42,591 nt of DNA from Candidatus Woesearchaeota archaeon (GTDB lineage Archaea; Nanobdellota; Nanobdellia; Woesearchaeales; UBA9642). The notes beneath the pieces are model-generated. The model was not told where the DNA came from, made no database searches, and saw only the letters and a program-made list of their open reading frames with translations. Below, piece by piece: positions 8,308-18,221 of the stretch (the first letter of the stretch is position 1; every line of letters starts with the position of its first letter). A program made the position numbers and the translations under genes. The stretch is taken from contig DUIB01000020.1 in the NCBI GenBank assembly GCA_013330595.1, forward strand, positions 1-42,591, read 5' to 3'.

Positions 8308-9270
8308 CTAAGGTATTGCCCTGAATCTTGTTGATATCAAGCCCCATTCCAGAAAGATCATTCCGAGAGCAATTATCAATAATCCGATGCCTAGATCAAA
8401 TCCTATATATGCTTCACTGGCATTTGCTAGTATTGCATCAAAAGTGTTGTCTAGGTCTTTTGTTGTCTTTGCATCAAAATATCTTCCGCCAGTCTCATTG
8501 GCTATTTTCATTAATGTATTCGAATCATAAACAGAGCTAATATTATAGTATTCAGGAAGATATCCTATTGGGCCTGTCTCAGATCCAATGCCTATGGTAT
8601 ATATCATAACATTATTTTGTCTTGCATAATTTATTCCTTCAAGTATTGGATCCCTGATAAAGTATGATACAGTGTTGCTTCCATCTGTCATTAGGATTAT
8701 TGTTCTGCCCTTATCTGAAGCTAATAGCAGGTTTGTTGAGGTAACTATCGCATCCGGAATATTTGTCCCGCCAACTTTGGCAATTTCAAGGCCATTAATT
8801 GATTTTCTTAATTTTGAGAAATCATCTGTAGGAAGTGTTTCAATGAATGATGCCCCTGAAAAGCTCACCAAGCCGACTTTTGAATCAGTGCTTAATTCAT
8901 CGATGAATTTTATTGTATAGTCTTTTGCAGCTTCAAACCTGGAAGGCTCAAGATCTTTTGCTGTCATAGAGGAACTTGAATCTATAGCAATGACAAAATC
9001 ATTCTGATTAGTATATGCCAGATACCATACTTTAGTGCCAGAAACAGCCAATATCAAAGTGAACAGAATGACCATTCTTGCCAGAAGCACCATATGATTC
9101 TTAGTCATTATTTTTTGATTGCTGACTCTTTTCAATGCTTGGAAATTAGCAAACCTTATTGCCTTTCTTTTACTATATCTTAGAAAAGCAAAATGGCTCA
9201 CAATTAATAAAGGTATGCTTAATAAGAACCATAAGTATTCGGGATTTTCAAATGTTAAGTACATTTTCAC
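8308..9270 (-). CDS. BatA-like von Willebrand factor A membrane protein
   Basis: A 320-residue protein: two N-terminal membrane helices (about 13-30 and 60-82), a VWA domain with an intact MIDAS motif (DSSSSM, then SFSG and MTDGSN), and a C-terminal membrane helix near residue 295-310. This is the BatA/aerotolerance layout (BatA N-terminal domain plus VWA). It overlaps the DUF58 gene by four bases and lies behind MoxR; MoxR-DUF58-VWA is a recurrent operon thought to act as a chaperone-like module for membrane or surface proteins. It ends with TAG. Substrate unknown. Confidence 0.85.
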   Translation of the reverse strand: MKMYLTFENPEYLWFLLSIPLLIVSHFAFLRYSKRKAIRFANFQALKRVSNQKIMTKNHMVLLARMVILFTLILAVSGTKVWYLAYTNQNDFVIAIDSSSSMTAKDLEPSRFEAAKDYTIKFIDELSTDSKVGLVSFSGASFIETLPTDDFSKLRKSINGLEIAKVGGTNIPDAIVTSTNLLLASDKGRTIILMTDGSNTVSYFIRDPILEGINYARQNNVMIYTIGIGSETGPIGYLPEYYNISSVYDSNTLMKIANETGGRYFDAKTTKDLDNTFDAILANASEAYIGFDLGIGLLIIALGMIFLEWGLISTRFRAIP

Positions 9271-10163
9271 CTATGAGTCAATGCTCTCCTCCTAAAAAAT
9301 TTTATAACCTCTTTTGCGAAATCCATATTAGTGGTAAGTTTCAAGAGATCTGACCTTGTTGCCTTAAAATGCTTTTCGATTTCTTTCTCTTCCTTTTCCA
9401 CGAATTCCTTATAAGCTTTTGCATACTGCTTCACATCCACATATAATGTTTCACCTGTATAAGGATCTTCCAACAAGTATTGGCCTGATTCAGCAGGCAA
9501 TTCCCTGTCCCTTGGATCTCTAATCATTATTCCTATAACCTCATATTTTTGTGATGCGATCCTCAGATACTTAAACCACTTTTCATCAAGTCCAAGAAAA
9601 TCGCTGACAATAATCACAACAGACCTGCCTTTAATTACACTAAACAGGAGGTTTAAGGATTTGCCTAGATTAAAATTTCCTCCGTAATTATTTACATTGC
9701 TCAGGTCCTTAACGATCATATAATGCATTTTTTTGCCAACATTCAGAGGCAGCCTAGTTACCAATTTTTCATTAAACAAACTTAATCCAACAGAATCTCC
9801 GCTTCTGAGTATTGCGAATGCTAGGCTGCTTACTATTTCAGCCGCATATTCAGCCTTGAATTTTTTTGTTGATCCAAAAAGCATGCTATTGCTGACATCT
9901 AGCATAAAATATACATTGACTGTTTTTTCCTCTTCAAATTCTTTTATCAGAAGGCTCTTAGATCTTAGTGAGGCTTTCCAGTCTATTAGGCTGGCATCAT
10001 CGCCATACTGGTAGGACCTATATCCAGAAAATTCCATTCCATGTCCTTTGAATGTAGTAGTCCAGTTGCCTTCAATGACATCGCTTAATGCAGATTGCCT
10101 TGCATATACGTCTAATTTCCTTATCTTTGGTAGAAGATCAGCATCTAGTCTTTCTATGGCCAT
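9267..10163 (-). CDS. DUF58 protein of the MoxR-VWA operon
   Basis: A 298-residue soluble protein with the DUF58 hallmark GYRSYQYGDDASLIDWKAS and a VWA-like core starting YFMLDVSNSM. It carries no membrane helix, as usual for archaeal DUF58 proteins. It lies 13 bases after moxR and overlaps the VWA gene (ATGA), so the three proteins are produced together. The role is inferred from the operon: the MoxR ATPase is believed to remodel or load metal into VWA clients. Confidence 0.85.
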   Translation of the reverse strand: MAIERLDADLLPKIRKLDVYARQSALSDVIEGNWTTTFKGHGMEFSGYRSYQYGDDASLIDWKASLRSKSLLIKEFEEEKTVNVYFMLDVSNSMLFGSTKKFKAEYAAEIVSSLAFAILRSGDSVGLSLFNEKLVTRLPLNVGKKMHYMIVKDLSNVNNYGGNFNLGKSLNLLFSVIKGRSVVIIVSDFLGLDEKWFKYLRIASQKYEVIGIMIRDPRDRELPAESGQYLLEDPYTGETLYVDVKQYAKAYKEFVEKEEKEIEKHFKATRSDLLKLTTNMDFAKEVIKFFRRRALTHR

Positions 10164-10176
10164 TTTCAGAACTCTC

Positions 10177-11187
10177 TCAATCTATATGAACCTTCTTTAA
10201 TAGTTCATCAATAATAGTATCAGTACTTATCTCATCTGCTTGTCCTTCATAATTCAAAATTATCCTATGTCTAAGCACATTATGTGCAACCTCTTTAACA
10301 TCCATCGGAGTCACAAAGCTCTTGCCTTTGACAAGAGCATGCGCCTTGCTTGCAATAAATAACGCAATGCTTGACCTTGGAGAGGTTCCATATTCGATAT
10401 ATTTTCCTGTCTCTAGGTTATATTTTTGAGCATACCTTGTAGCCTCAACAAGTCTTACAATATATTTTTCAACTTTTTTGTCTAAATAAATCTTTTTTAC
10501 ATCTTGTTGCGCCCTAATTATTGTATCAGGAGTCATTGCTTGTGAAAGCTTGAATTCCTCAAATTTTCTTAAAGTGGAATTGGTATGCAATATTTTCAAT
10601 TCATCCTCAACATTTGGATAATCCATTTTTAGCTTAAACATGAATCTGTCAATCTGCGCTTCTGGAAGTTTATAGGTTCCAAGGCTTTCAATAGGATTCT
10701 GTGTTGCCATTACAAAAAAAGGGGACGGAAGAGCAAATGATTCCTTTCCTATTGTTACTTGTCTCTCTTGCATTGCCTCTAATAATGCAGATTGCACTTT
10801 TGGTGGAGCCCTATTTATCTCATCTGCCAATACAAAGTTTGCAAATATTGGCCCTTTGACAGAATAGAAACCTCTACCTTCTTCATATGTTGTTATACCA
10901 ATAATATCAGTTGGAAGCAGGTCTGGAGTAAACTGTATTCTTGAAAACACACCTCCTGTGATCTGGCTTAAAGTTCTTACCGTGAGAGTCTTTGCAATTC
11001 CTGGAACTCCCTCTACAAGAACATGGCCATTGCATAACAATGCTTCAATTAGACTATTAATAATCTCTTGCTGTCCAACAATGGCTTTGCTCATCTCAAA
11101 CTTGATTGCAGAGAATTGTTTCTGATAATGTTTAAGCAAGTCCTCAAATTCCTTGCTTACGGGCCTAGCATAAAAAAGTTTTTGCAT
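10177..11187 (-). CDS. MoxR-family AAA+ ATPase
   Basis: A 336-residue AAA+ ATPase. Walker A is GVPGIAKT at about 60, Walker B VLADEINRAPP, sensor 1 ATQNP, arginine finger region EAQIDRFMFKL, and the C-terminal lid GTSPRSSIALF. All are standard for MoxR. A good Shine-Dalgarno (GAGGTG) lies six bases before the ATG, so this gene has a leader, unlike many in the window. It heads the operon with DUF58 and VWA genes and is divergent from the helical protein gene at 11318. Confidence 0.93.
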   Translation of the reverse strand: MQKLFYARPVSKEFEDLLKHYQKQFSAIKFEMSKAIVGQQEIINSLIEALLCNGHVLVEGVPGIAKTLTVRTLSQITGGVFSRIQFTPDLLPTDIIGITTYEEGRGFYSVKGPIFANFVLADEINRAPPKVQSALLEAMQERQVTIGKESFALPSPFFVMATQNPIESLGTYKLPEAQIDRFMFKLKMDYPNVEDELKILHTNSTLRKFEEFKLSQAMTPDTIIRAQQDVKKIYLDKKVEKYIVRLVEATRYAQKYNLETGKYIEYGTSPRSSIALFIASKAHALVKGKSFVTPMDVKEVAHNVLRHRIILNYEGQADEISTDTIIDELLKKVHID

Positions 11188-11317
11188 TATACACCTCTTT
11201 TAATCATTATAGAGGCATTCTATTTATATATATTTTGTTTTTAATAAGCATCAATAAATGCATAATCCGTATATTAAAATAGCAAAATTTAAATATACCC
11301 TTATTTGATACTGGTTT
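11188..11317. promoter_or_regulatory. Divergent promoter region between moxR and the helical protein
   Basis: The 130-base spacer contains a plus-strand TATA-like ATTTAAATAT at about 11287-11296, suited to a leaderless start at 11318, and AT-rich TATATATTTTG near 11224-11234 that can serve moxR on the minus strand. Confidence 0.5.
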
Positions 11318-12322
11318 ATGGAAAAAGAGGTGTCTGAGTCAGAGAGAAGATTACTGTTAAAACAAAGCTATTCAGAAAAAATCCAGAACCTGGCTTCTGC
11401 TGATAATGTAAAGGATCGAGATTTCTATGAATTATTCAGAAGATTCTTTGCAGATTTCTTAAAATTAGATTATGAGTTTGCTTATGAGGAATTAAGCCTT
11501 GAATTAAACAAGATATACATTAAACCTGCTCTTAAGAAAGACATTGATCAGATGATACGCCTTTTGACAGATAAAGAATATCTTGAACAGAACCCATTGA
11601 CTTTGCCAGAAATAAAGATATTGTTAAATAATTTACTGGAGATAGTTAATTCATTGATAATAGACGTGACTGAAAAGAAGGAATCATTTTTAGATAAAAT
11701 TTTCAGGAAAAAAAGCATTCCAGAAGTAAGCAGTCCTTTAAATAAAGATGAACCGGTACCATTAGATATCACGTCATCTGATATTAATCTTGGTCTTCAG
11801 GATAAACCTGCTAAAACAGTTTTGCCTGTCACAGAGGTTATCACAACAAGAATTGTTTCAAAGAGTAAAATACCTCCAGAATTGACGGCTGATAAAGTCA
11901 TTGAGCCTCAAATTCAAAGCAATAAGGCAGATTCAAGTGAGCTAGATAGTTTGCTTGCTCAAATTAATTCTGGCGGTAATGTGTTGTTGGTGGATGAAAA
12001 AAAGAAAGAAGCTATGAGAGCAAAAACCCCTGCATCTAAAAAGCCTGAGCCTGATGTTGCACAAAATAGGGTAGTGAATATTCCTAATACTACAGCAATG
12101 AATATTCCTAATAATCTTATTAAGGAAAGCAGCGGCCCGCAAATCCAGGCAGTGCTTGTACAGGTAGAGCAGAGCTATAATAAAATAAATGAAAAGAATA
12201 TTGACAGTGCGATTGTACACTATAAGAATGCTATTAGTCTATATAATCCATTGGATTATGATCAAAAGACAAGCATTTATCTTGAATTGTATGACCTATA
12301 CCTGAGATTAATACAGTTATAA
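11318..12322 (+). CDS. Cytoplasmic helical protein with linker and TPR-like C-terminus
   Basis: A 334-residue soluble protein. Residues 1-115 are helical (FYELFRRFFADFLKLDYEFAYEEL), 120-275 form a low-complexity linker rich in Lys, Pro and Ser, and 280-334 form a helical-hairpin unit (YNKINEKNIDSAIVHYKNAI...YDLYLRL). Both helical parts resemble, in order and pattern, the cytoplasmic tail of the surface protein at 16060-17919, whose C-terminus reads LSNIYIALQFHELPEAKYLYKNLL. The two proteins may share a homologous cytoplasmic module and a common partner. No named family recognised. It is convergent with the 12375-16058 gene. Confidence 0.65.
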   Translation: MEKEVSESERRLLLKQSYSEKIQNLASADNVKDRDFYELFRRFFADFLKLDYEFAYEELSLELNKIYIKPALKKDIDQMIRLLTDKEYLEQNPLTLPEIKILLNNLLEIVNSLIIDVTEKKESFLDKIFRKKSIPEVSSPLNKDEPVPLDITSSDINLGLQDKPAKTVLPVTEVITTRIVSKSKIPPELTADKVIEPQIQSNKADSSELDSLLAQINSGGNVLLVDEKKKEAMRAKTPASKKPEPDVAQNRVVNIPNTTAMNIPNNLIKESSGPQIQAVLVQVEQSYNKINEKNIDSAIVHYKNAISLYNPLDYDQKTSIYLELYDLYLRLIQL

Positions 12323-12374
12323 TTTTTTTTTCTGATAAAGCCTCAGCTTGCTTTTCCTATAATTAGTCCTCTTT

Positions 12375-15300
12375 TTAGAAGTCAGAGCTTTTATCCTTCT
12401 TAAATATATAATATAATGATACAAAGAATATAACGCCGAATCCGATAAGAATCAGGTATTCAGTATAATTGGATTTCCAATTAAACCTGCTAATAAAATC
12501 AGTTGAGGGTTTTTCAATATTTCCCTTAGTGCTTACAAGATATTTGCATCCGTTAATGACATCGTCCACTAGCTTTGCTGTTGTATCAAAATTGTTGCTA
12601 TCTAATGCCTTTTTTGCCTCATTCAGCAATTCTGTAAGCTCTTGGCATTCAGGATTGCTGCTTAATAAATCTCTGGCAAAGCTTATCCTTGTCTCTAGCT
12701 CTGAACCTTCTGATGTCATGTCAGCAGAATTTACAAAGATTGTTGCTGTATCCTTATATTTTGGATTTACAACATCTGCAGTGAGTTGTATCTCATAATG
12801 TCCCTCACTTTTGTAATTGTTAATTGTTAATGTTATCTCCTCAGTTTTATTTCTGTATAGTCTTGGGAAGAATGTCCTGTCTAAATATAGCGTTACATTA
12901 CTTGCATTTGTGAAAGCATTTAAAGATACCCCTTCAAGAGTTGAATTCCATGTATTATTTAGGATTACTGGAACCTTAACAGAGCTATTCTTGTATACAG
13001 TAACTAGCCTTGGGGTAATTATTTGAAGCGGTTTAGGCTTTTCAACTTCTTCTGGCAAAGGAATTGTTATTGTTCTGGTGCTTGAACCTCCGCCTCCTGA
13101 TTGCGGAATTACTTCAGGAGTTGTATCATTAGATATTTCACTGATATTGATCATTATTTCTCGAGCATATGCACTCATTGAGCTATTTGCAGAATCTGAT
13201 GCTGTAAAATTCACAAGACAGGCTCCTACATCCACAGTTGTGACCTTAAAGCTTGTTCCGATAAAACTGAATGTTGCATATTCGCATGCTGTTGCATTAA
13301 ATATCATGGTTGACTCATTATCTGCATCAATATTATTCAGGTCAATGTCATCATCAGGATCGTAGAATTTTATTTGTGATGCATAATATGTCATGTATCC
13401 ATCATACGTAGTTGATCCATTTACTGCATTTGCTCCTGTTAAATTATGTAGTGCATTGATAAGCCTAGGGGGCCTATTTACATTTGTTACATTGATATTC
13501 CACATGAATTTGTCTGACCTGTTGAATTGGTCAGTTACTGTGATTGAAACATTATGATTGCCTGAGGAAAAGAAATCAAAGGACTTGCCATAATACGTAT
13601 TTGAACTTACCGATGATCCATCATAGTACCATGAATAATTAAGGAAATTATCATATGTCATGTCATATGTAGCTGTCAGGTTGAAGATATATGTTGAATT
13701 CTCATTTATTGTTATATTGGTTGTGTTTCCTAATGAGCTTCTGTTCATGAATGCATTGACCACACTATTAGAGATTATCGGAGTTCCATATGGCTTGACT
13801 TCAGTAATATTTGGCGGGCTCGTGATATTATATATGTATATGCTTATTGATCTAACTGAGCTTACATTGTTATAGTAATCTCTTACTGTCATATTCACTG
13901 TGTAATTCCCTGCATCACTTGTTGTTAAAGGATTAAAGCTTATTGTGGCCTGATCAACATCTGTTTTTGTTAGTTGGAATAATGCATTATTAGGGCCTGT
14001 TACATTTGCATTGAATGTCAGGTTTTCATATGTATTCAAGTTTAAATCATCATCTGATGCTGATATCATTATTTCATAATTGTTTTGAATAACAAGTCTT
14101 CCTGGAGGAAGGGTTATTGCACTGTCAATAAAAGGGGCATTGTTTGTATTATTAATATTCAATATTAACACTGTGCTGTTCATGCCACCTCTTGTATCAG
14201 TGATATTAACCAATATTCCATATTGTCCTAGGATTGTCTGGTTTGGAGTAAAGACAATCATTCCAGTAGTTGTATTAATATCGAACAATGTGGAATTTGT
14301 CCAAAAGTTGTTTACATAGTCTCCTGAATCAGTATCATTGGCATAATTTGAGATGTTGTAAGTGCAGTTATATGGATAATTGCTTGCATCAAATTCAAAG
14401 CATAACAATTCCAATGACTGATTGAAATATGGATTAGTATTGGGAAGCAATGTTACTAATCCTGGTCTTGTATCATTTAAGTTTCCTGAGTCTCTAAGTA
14501 TCACATCAAAATAATAGCTTTCTGATACATACTTCAGGAAACTTATCTTTCCTGTTGATGAATTAATTGTTATATTAGAACTATTTGTGGAGTAAGTTAA
14601 TGAATCACCTTGATAAGTCTGAAGATCAATATCTGTTGCATTGACATAGTATGTGAAAGGAACGCCTGTATAGGCAATTAGGTTGCTTAAATTTTGGTTA
14701 TTAAGAGAATTTCCATTATTATAGCTCATCTCAAAAATTTCTGGAGCATCATTAACATTAGTGATTGATAAGCTGATGCTTGTTGAAGCATTCTCTTTAG
14801 TATCATATATTGCCAATGTGAAAGAATTATATATCACATGATTATTTGTTAGATTTGATATATTAATCAATGCTGTTGCAGATGATATCCCATTAGGGTT
14901 TGACTTGTTTGTTGCTGTGTACTCAACGCTATATAATGTTGGGTTGCTTGTTGTAAAAGTGATAGTGTCATTATCGATGTCAGTTGCATTTATTGATATT
15001 ACTAATTGACCTCCCTGAATCAGAGAATCATTATTATAGACTACATAAGTGTAATTTGCTTTATGGTTCGTTGGCATCACTTGCAGTATAAATGAGTCAT
15101 TGAAAGATAAGCTTGGAGTTGCATTGTCATAGATGGTTACGGTTATGGTGTGGTTTCCCTTATCATTGTATTGTGATATATCCTGGCCAGAATTATTAAA
15201 CATTATTTTTGCTGCGCTTGAATTGGTGTTTTGGATTAGTATGTTGCTTAAATCAGAGCTTATGTTGAAAGTGAATGGTAAGTCATTCTCTGGATCAGTA

Positions 15301-16058
15301 CCATACACATAATAATTAAGAGCCTGGCCTTCAGTTATCGTCTTATCAGGCAGTACTGGATTGAAATACGGGGCATCATTGGTTGAAGTGACATTAATTG
15401 TAATATTTACGTCTCCATCTGTTGCTCCTCCAGAAGTTTGTACTGATCTATACAATAGAGTATGGATTCCTATCTGATTCTCATTTGTTGGATTGCATGT
15501 TATCTGTCCAGTATTTTCATTAACAGAGCAGCTTGCTGTATTTGGCTCTAGGATATATTTTATGGAATCCAGATCTGCGTCTGTAGAATTCAAATAATAG
15601 GTTGTTGAACTATCTTCGGCAAGATAAGGTATTGTCCCATTTGGTATTTGAGTATAGTTTGCATAATAGATAATCGGTTGTGTTGGAGCAGAGTTGATTA
15701 CGGTTATTGTATCATTCTTTGTTTCAATTTCTGACCCATTGAAATATGAAACAGAGCATATCCAAATGTCAAATTTGGTGGTTAGCGCTTCATCGATATC
15801 CTCTGTCCCATTTGTGGAGCATTCCACATCTGCTGTACAGATTTTTGAGATGGTCTTGTTAGGCAATGAATTTCTATACCACGTTATATTAACTTCTGTT
15901 GTTTCATCTATTGTGAATTTGCATCGAAGATCTTGATCAGTATATATAGTTCCCGTGTTTATTTTAGGATTGCTGGTAAATATTCCTGCTATTGGAAATG
16001 CCAATATTATTACTGCAATAGCCAAAATCGCCAATTTGAGGTATTTTTGGTTGAACAT
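12375..16058 (-). CDS. Giant cell-surface protein with cadherin-like repeats
   Basis: A 1,227-residue secreted protein: N-terminal signal-anchor (about 8-28), then a chain of Ig/cadherin-like domains of about 100 residues marked by linkers such as NDAPYFNP, NDAPEIFE, NNAPFID and NRPPRL and by DPENDLPFTFN or DADLDSIKY calcium-type motifs, a further beta domain (about 1000-1110), a helical segment and a C-terminal membrane helix with a short charged tail (KKDKSSDF). Asn-X-Ser/Thr sequons are extremely frequent, pointing to heavy N-glycosylation. It begins one base after the stop of the TSP1-like gene, so they form one operon. A role in adhesion or host contact is inference. Confidence 0.8.
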   Translation of the reverse strand: MFNQKYLKLAILAIAVIILAFPIAGIFTSNPKINTGTIYTDQDLRCKFTIDETTEVNITWYRNSLPNKTISKICTADVECSTNGTEDIDEALTTKFDIWICSVSYFNGSEIETKNDTITVINSAPTQPIIYYANYTQIPNGTIPYLAEDSSTTYYLNSTDADLDSIKYILEPNTASCSVNENTGQITCNPTNENQIGIHTLLYRSVQTSGGATDGDVNITINVTSTNDAPYFNPVLPDKTITEGQALNYYVYGTDPENDLPFTFNISSDLSNILIQNTNSSAAKIMFNNSGQDISQYNDKGNHTITVTIYDNATPSLSFNDSFILQVMPTNHKANYTYVVYNNDSLIQGGQLVISINATDIDNDTITFTTSNPTLYSVEYTATNKSNPNGISSATALINISNLTNNHVIYNSFTLAIYDTKENASTSISLSITNVNDAPEIFEMSYNNGNSLNNQNLSNLIAYTGVPFTYYVNATDIDLQTYQGDSLTYSTNSSNITINSSTGKISFLKYVSESYYFDVILRDSGNLNDTRPGLVTLLPNTNPYFNQSLELLCFEFDASNYPYNCTYNISNYANDTDSGDYVNNFWTNSTLFDINTTTGMIVFTPNQTILGQYGILVNITDTRGGMNSTVLILNINNTNNAPFIDSAITLPPGRLVIQNNYEIMISASDDDLNLNTYENLTFNANVTGPNNALFQLTKTDVDQATISFNPLTTSDAGNYTVNMTVRDYYNNVSSVRSISIYIYNITSPPNITEVKPYGTPIISNSVVNAFMNRSSLGNTTNITINENSTYIFNLTATYDMTYDNFLNYSWYYDGSSVSSNTYYGKSFDFFSSGNHNVSITVTDQFNRSDKFMWNINVTNVNRPPRLINALHNLTGANAVNGSTTYDGYMTYYASQIKFYDPDDDIDLNNIDADNESTMIFNATACEYATFSFIGTSFKVTTVDVGACLVNFTASDSANSSMSAYAREIMINISEISNDTTPEVIPQSGGGGSSTRTITIPLPEEVEKPKPLQIITPRLVTVYKNSSVKVPVILNNTWNSTLEGVSLNAFTNASNVTLYLDRTFFPRLYRNKTEEITLTINNYKSEGHYEIQLTADVVNPKYKDTATIFVNSADMTSEGSELETRISFARDLLSSNPECQELTELLNEAKKALDSNNFDTTAKLVDDVINGCKYLVSTKGNIEKPSTDFISRFNWKSNYTEYLILIGFGVIFFVSLYYIFKKDKSSDF

Positions 16059-16059
16059 T

Positions 16060-17919
16060 TTAGTAGTATTTCTCCAGGTATTTTATTACGTTGTAAACAT
16101 GTAAAATCTCGTTATAGCATTGCTTCTGATCCTCTTTTTCAAAGGTATTGTATTCCTTAAGCAGGTTTTTATATAAATATTTTGCCTCAGGAAGCTCATG
16201 AAATTGCAATGCTATGTAAATATTTGATAATTCGAGGAATATTTTATCAATGCTCTTTGCATCCGGATTTTCCCTTTCTTTAGGCAATATCAATGCATCT
16301 TTACCATTTAATTTAGCAACAAGGAATAAATGCGCTATGAACTTGTCTATGAATGCTTGCAAATAAGACTTAATGTTTGTTTTTATTGTTGATTGATGGA
16401 AATCAATTAGGATGCTTTCTAGCAATCTGTTGTTCAATTTTCTGATGCTTTTTGGCACTTCTTTATCTGTTCCAACCAGATTTTCAAAAAATATCTTAAT
16501 CACTTGTGGCATTTTAGCAATCGCATCCGAATGTTTATCATCATCATAAAGATCCTGAATATTCAGCATTAAGTTCAATATCATCTGCTTTTGTTCATTA
16601 TTCAAGTATAATGGCATTTCGTTTAGTCTCTTTTTGGCTAAATATGCTGCTATAATCTTTTTTATATGCGGAGTGATTACAATTATTATTATAATAACAG
16701 CTAATGTTGATATTATTGCTGCAATAATCAGGTTCCTGTTTATGCCAACTTGAGCAGGTTGTTCTGTTACTTTACAAGCACCGCATTTTCCACCACAATC
16801 TACTTCAGTTTCATCTCCATCTTTAATTCCATTGAAACAGCTTGGTATAGGGGTACATGACTCGGTTTCATTAGGTTTGGCAATCTTGGTTCCGCAGCTG
16901 TTCCTGTCAATACATGTTCTAAGATGAGTATTATTTATACAAGTGCTCCATTCAGAACACTCCCATTTTTCCTCACAAATTATAGTTTCAGGAACATAAG
17001 TGCAGTTTCTTGTGAAGTTTCTTATATAATCCCTATAGCTGCATGCTTTATAATCTCTGCATGTCAGCATTTGTGTTCCATTGGGCATGCATTCTCCCCA
17101 TGCGCTGCATCTCCAATCAGAAATGCAGCTCAAATCTATACCGCTGCTGCCTCCGCCTCCGCCTCCGCCTGATCCTCCTGAATCGCTTAAAGGACATCCG
17201 AATACAGAGTATCTCACTAAATTACTCACATTTATCAATCCATCTGGATCAGATGCTATAATATTGAAATATGCTAGCCCGCATTCAAGCCCTCTTATTG
17301 TTGTAAGGCTAGAATTGGATATTGTGATACTTATATAACTCTCGTTAAATATAAGTGCTTCATATGTCAGCTCGTCATTATCAGGATCTCCAAAATAGTT
17401 GTTAAGGAACAAGGTGTAAGCATTATTTTTCCTTAATGATTGATCAGGGATATTTCTAATTAGGTATGGGGCATGGTTATCGTCTATCACTTCAATATTT
17501 ATATCTTCATAATAGGCATTATTTTCACATGTGCTGTCATCAAAAGCAAACACTCTTAATGTATGATTCCCAATATTTGATTCATCCAATATGACATTAA
17601 TTATTCCTATGGATGAAACATTGAATAATGATGGATCTGTCAAGAACACCGCAGCATAAGACATTGAGTTATTGTCCGGATCAGTGGCATTTATTTGGCA
17701 TGTAATCCTGTTCCCCCATATCATTGTTAGATTGCATGATCCTTCATATATGTCTATAGGGGGATTATTTAGGCACAGCATTGTTGTTCCTGATGCCAGT
17801 GCTGTCACTTGCTCTTCTGAAGTAAATTTCTGAATGCTATATTGAAGGTAGACTATTGTTACTATGTTAAGGGCTAATAAACCGATTACTGCCATTCCTA
17901 ATACAATATTATCTTTCAT
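16060..17919 (-). CDS. Membrane surface protein with cadherin-like and TSP1-like domains and cytoplasmic helical tail
   Basis: A 619-residue protein: N-terminal membrane helix (about 5-25), two cadherin-like domains (about 45-235), a Gly-rich hinge (SGGSGGGGGGGSSG, encoded by a CCGCCT-type repeat), two Cys-rich thrombospondin-1-like units (DWRCSAWGEC and KWECSEWSTC), a CFNGIKDGDETEVDCGGKC knot, a membrane helix at about 405-428, and a 190-residue helical cytoplasmic tail. The ATG overlaps the stop of the RHH gene (ATGA) and the giant surface protein follows one base later. The tail resembles the separate soluble protein at 11318-12322. It may link surface adhesion to the cytoplasm; no exact family is claimed. 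Confidence 0.78.
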   Translation of the reverse strand: MKDNIVLGMAVIGLLALNIVTIVYLQYSIQKFTSEEQVTALASGTTMLCLNNPPIDIYEGSCNLTMIWGNRITCQINATDPDNNSMSYAAVFLTDPSLFNVSSIGIINVILDESNIGNHTLRVFAFDDSTCENNAYYEDINIEVIDDNHAPYLIRNIPDQSLRKNNAYTLFLNNYFGDPDNDELTYEALIFNESYISITISNSSLTTIRGLECGLAYFNIIASDPDGLINVSNLVRYSVFGCPLSDSGGSGGGGGGGSSGIDLSCISDWRCSAWGECMPNGTQMLTCRDYKACSYRDYIRNFTRNCTYVPETIICEEKWECSEWSTCINNTHLRTCIDRNSCGTKIAKPNETESCTPIPSCFNGIKDGDETEVDCGGKCGACKVTEQPAQVGINRNLIIAAIISTLAVIIIIIVITPHIKKIIAAYLAKKRLNEMPLYLNNEQKQMILNLMLNIQDLYDDDKHSDAIAKMPQVIKIFFENLVGTDKEVPKSIRKLNNRLLESILIDFHQSTIKTNIKSYLQAFIDKFIAHLFLVAKLNGKDALILPKERENPDAKSIDKIFLELSNIYIALQFHELPEAKYLYKNLLKEYNTFEKEDQKQCYNEILHVYNVIKYLEKYY

Positions 17920-18083
17920 TTCTTTAACCTTGATTTATGCTCATAGACTATTTCAGATAATTTGATCTTGATCCACTCAGACTTATTGACTTTAAGAATC
18001 CCTGATATTTCTTCAATATCCTTAAGAAGCTCTTTAGGCATTCTAATATTCAATTGCTCTGTTCTTGAGGATTTCTTAGCCAT
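17916..18083 (-). CDS. Ribbon-helix-helix regulator of the surface-protein operon
   Basis: A 55-residue protein, too short for the ORF track: MAKKSSRTEQLNIRMPKELL, then a helical part ending YEHKSRLKK. The strand EQLNIRMPKEL followed by two helices is the RHH/CopG pattern of a DNA-binding dimer. Its TGA overlaps the ATG of the TSP1-like gene, so it heads the operon. Palindromes with TAGC/GCTA half-sites lie 21-64 bases upstream and are the likely autoregulatory operators. Confidence 0.75.
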   Translation of the reverse strand: MAKKSSRTEQLNIRMPKELLKDIEEISGILKVNKSEWIKIKLSEIVYEHKSRLKK

Positions 18084-18103
18084 TTTATAATAGAGTATAG
18101 CGA

Positions 18104-18147
18104 ATGATAGCGACTGCTATCATATCAATATATAATAATAGCTATTA
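18104..18147. promoter_or_regulatory. Palindromic operators upstream of the RHH gene
   Basis: ATGATAGC GACT GCTATCAT (18104-18123) is a perfect 8-bp inverted repeat, and TAATAGCTATTA (18136-18147) is a perfect 12-base palindrome. They share the ATAGC/GCTAT half-site and flank an AT-rich stretch that may be the minus-strand TATA box. RHH dimers usually bind such paired half-sites. Confidence 0.6.
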
Positions 18148-18221
18148 ATATACTTATGTATTTATAAAGTTTATCAATGAACCGGCAATTATGTCTTGTC
18201 ATAAATAGAAACAGTTTTAAT

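Noticed and set aside
17145-17175. Short CCGCCT tandem repeat as a regulatory microsatellite
   Set aside because: It encodes the Gly-rich hinge of the TSP1-like protein and is explained by that coding role.
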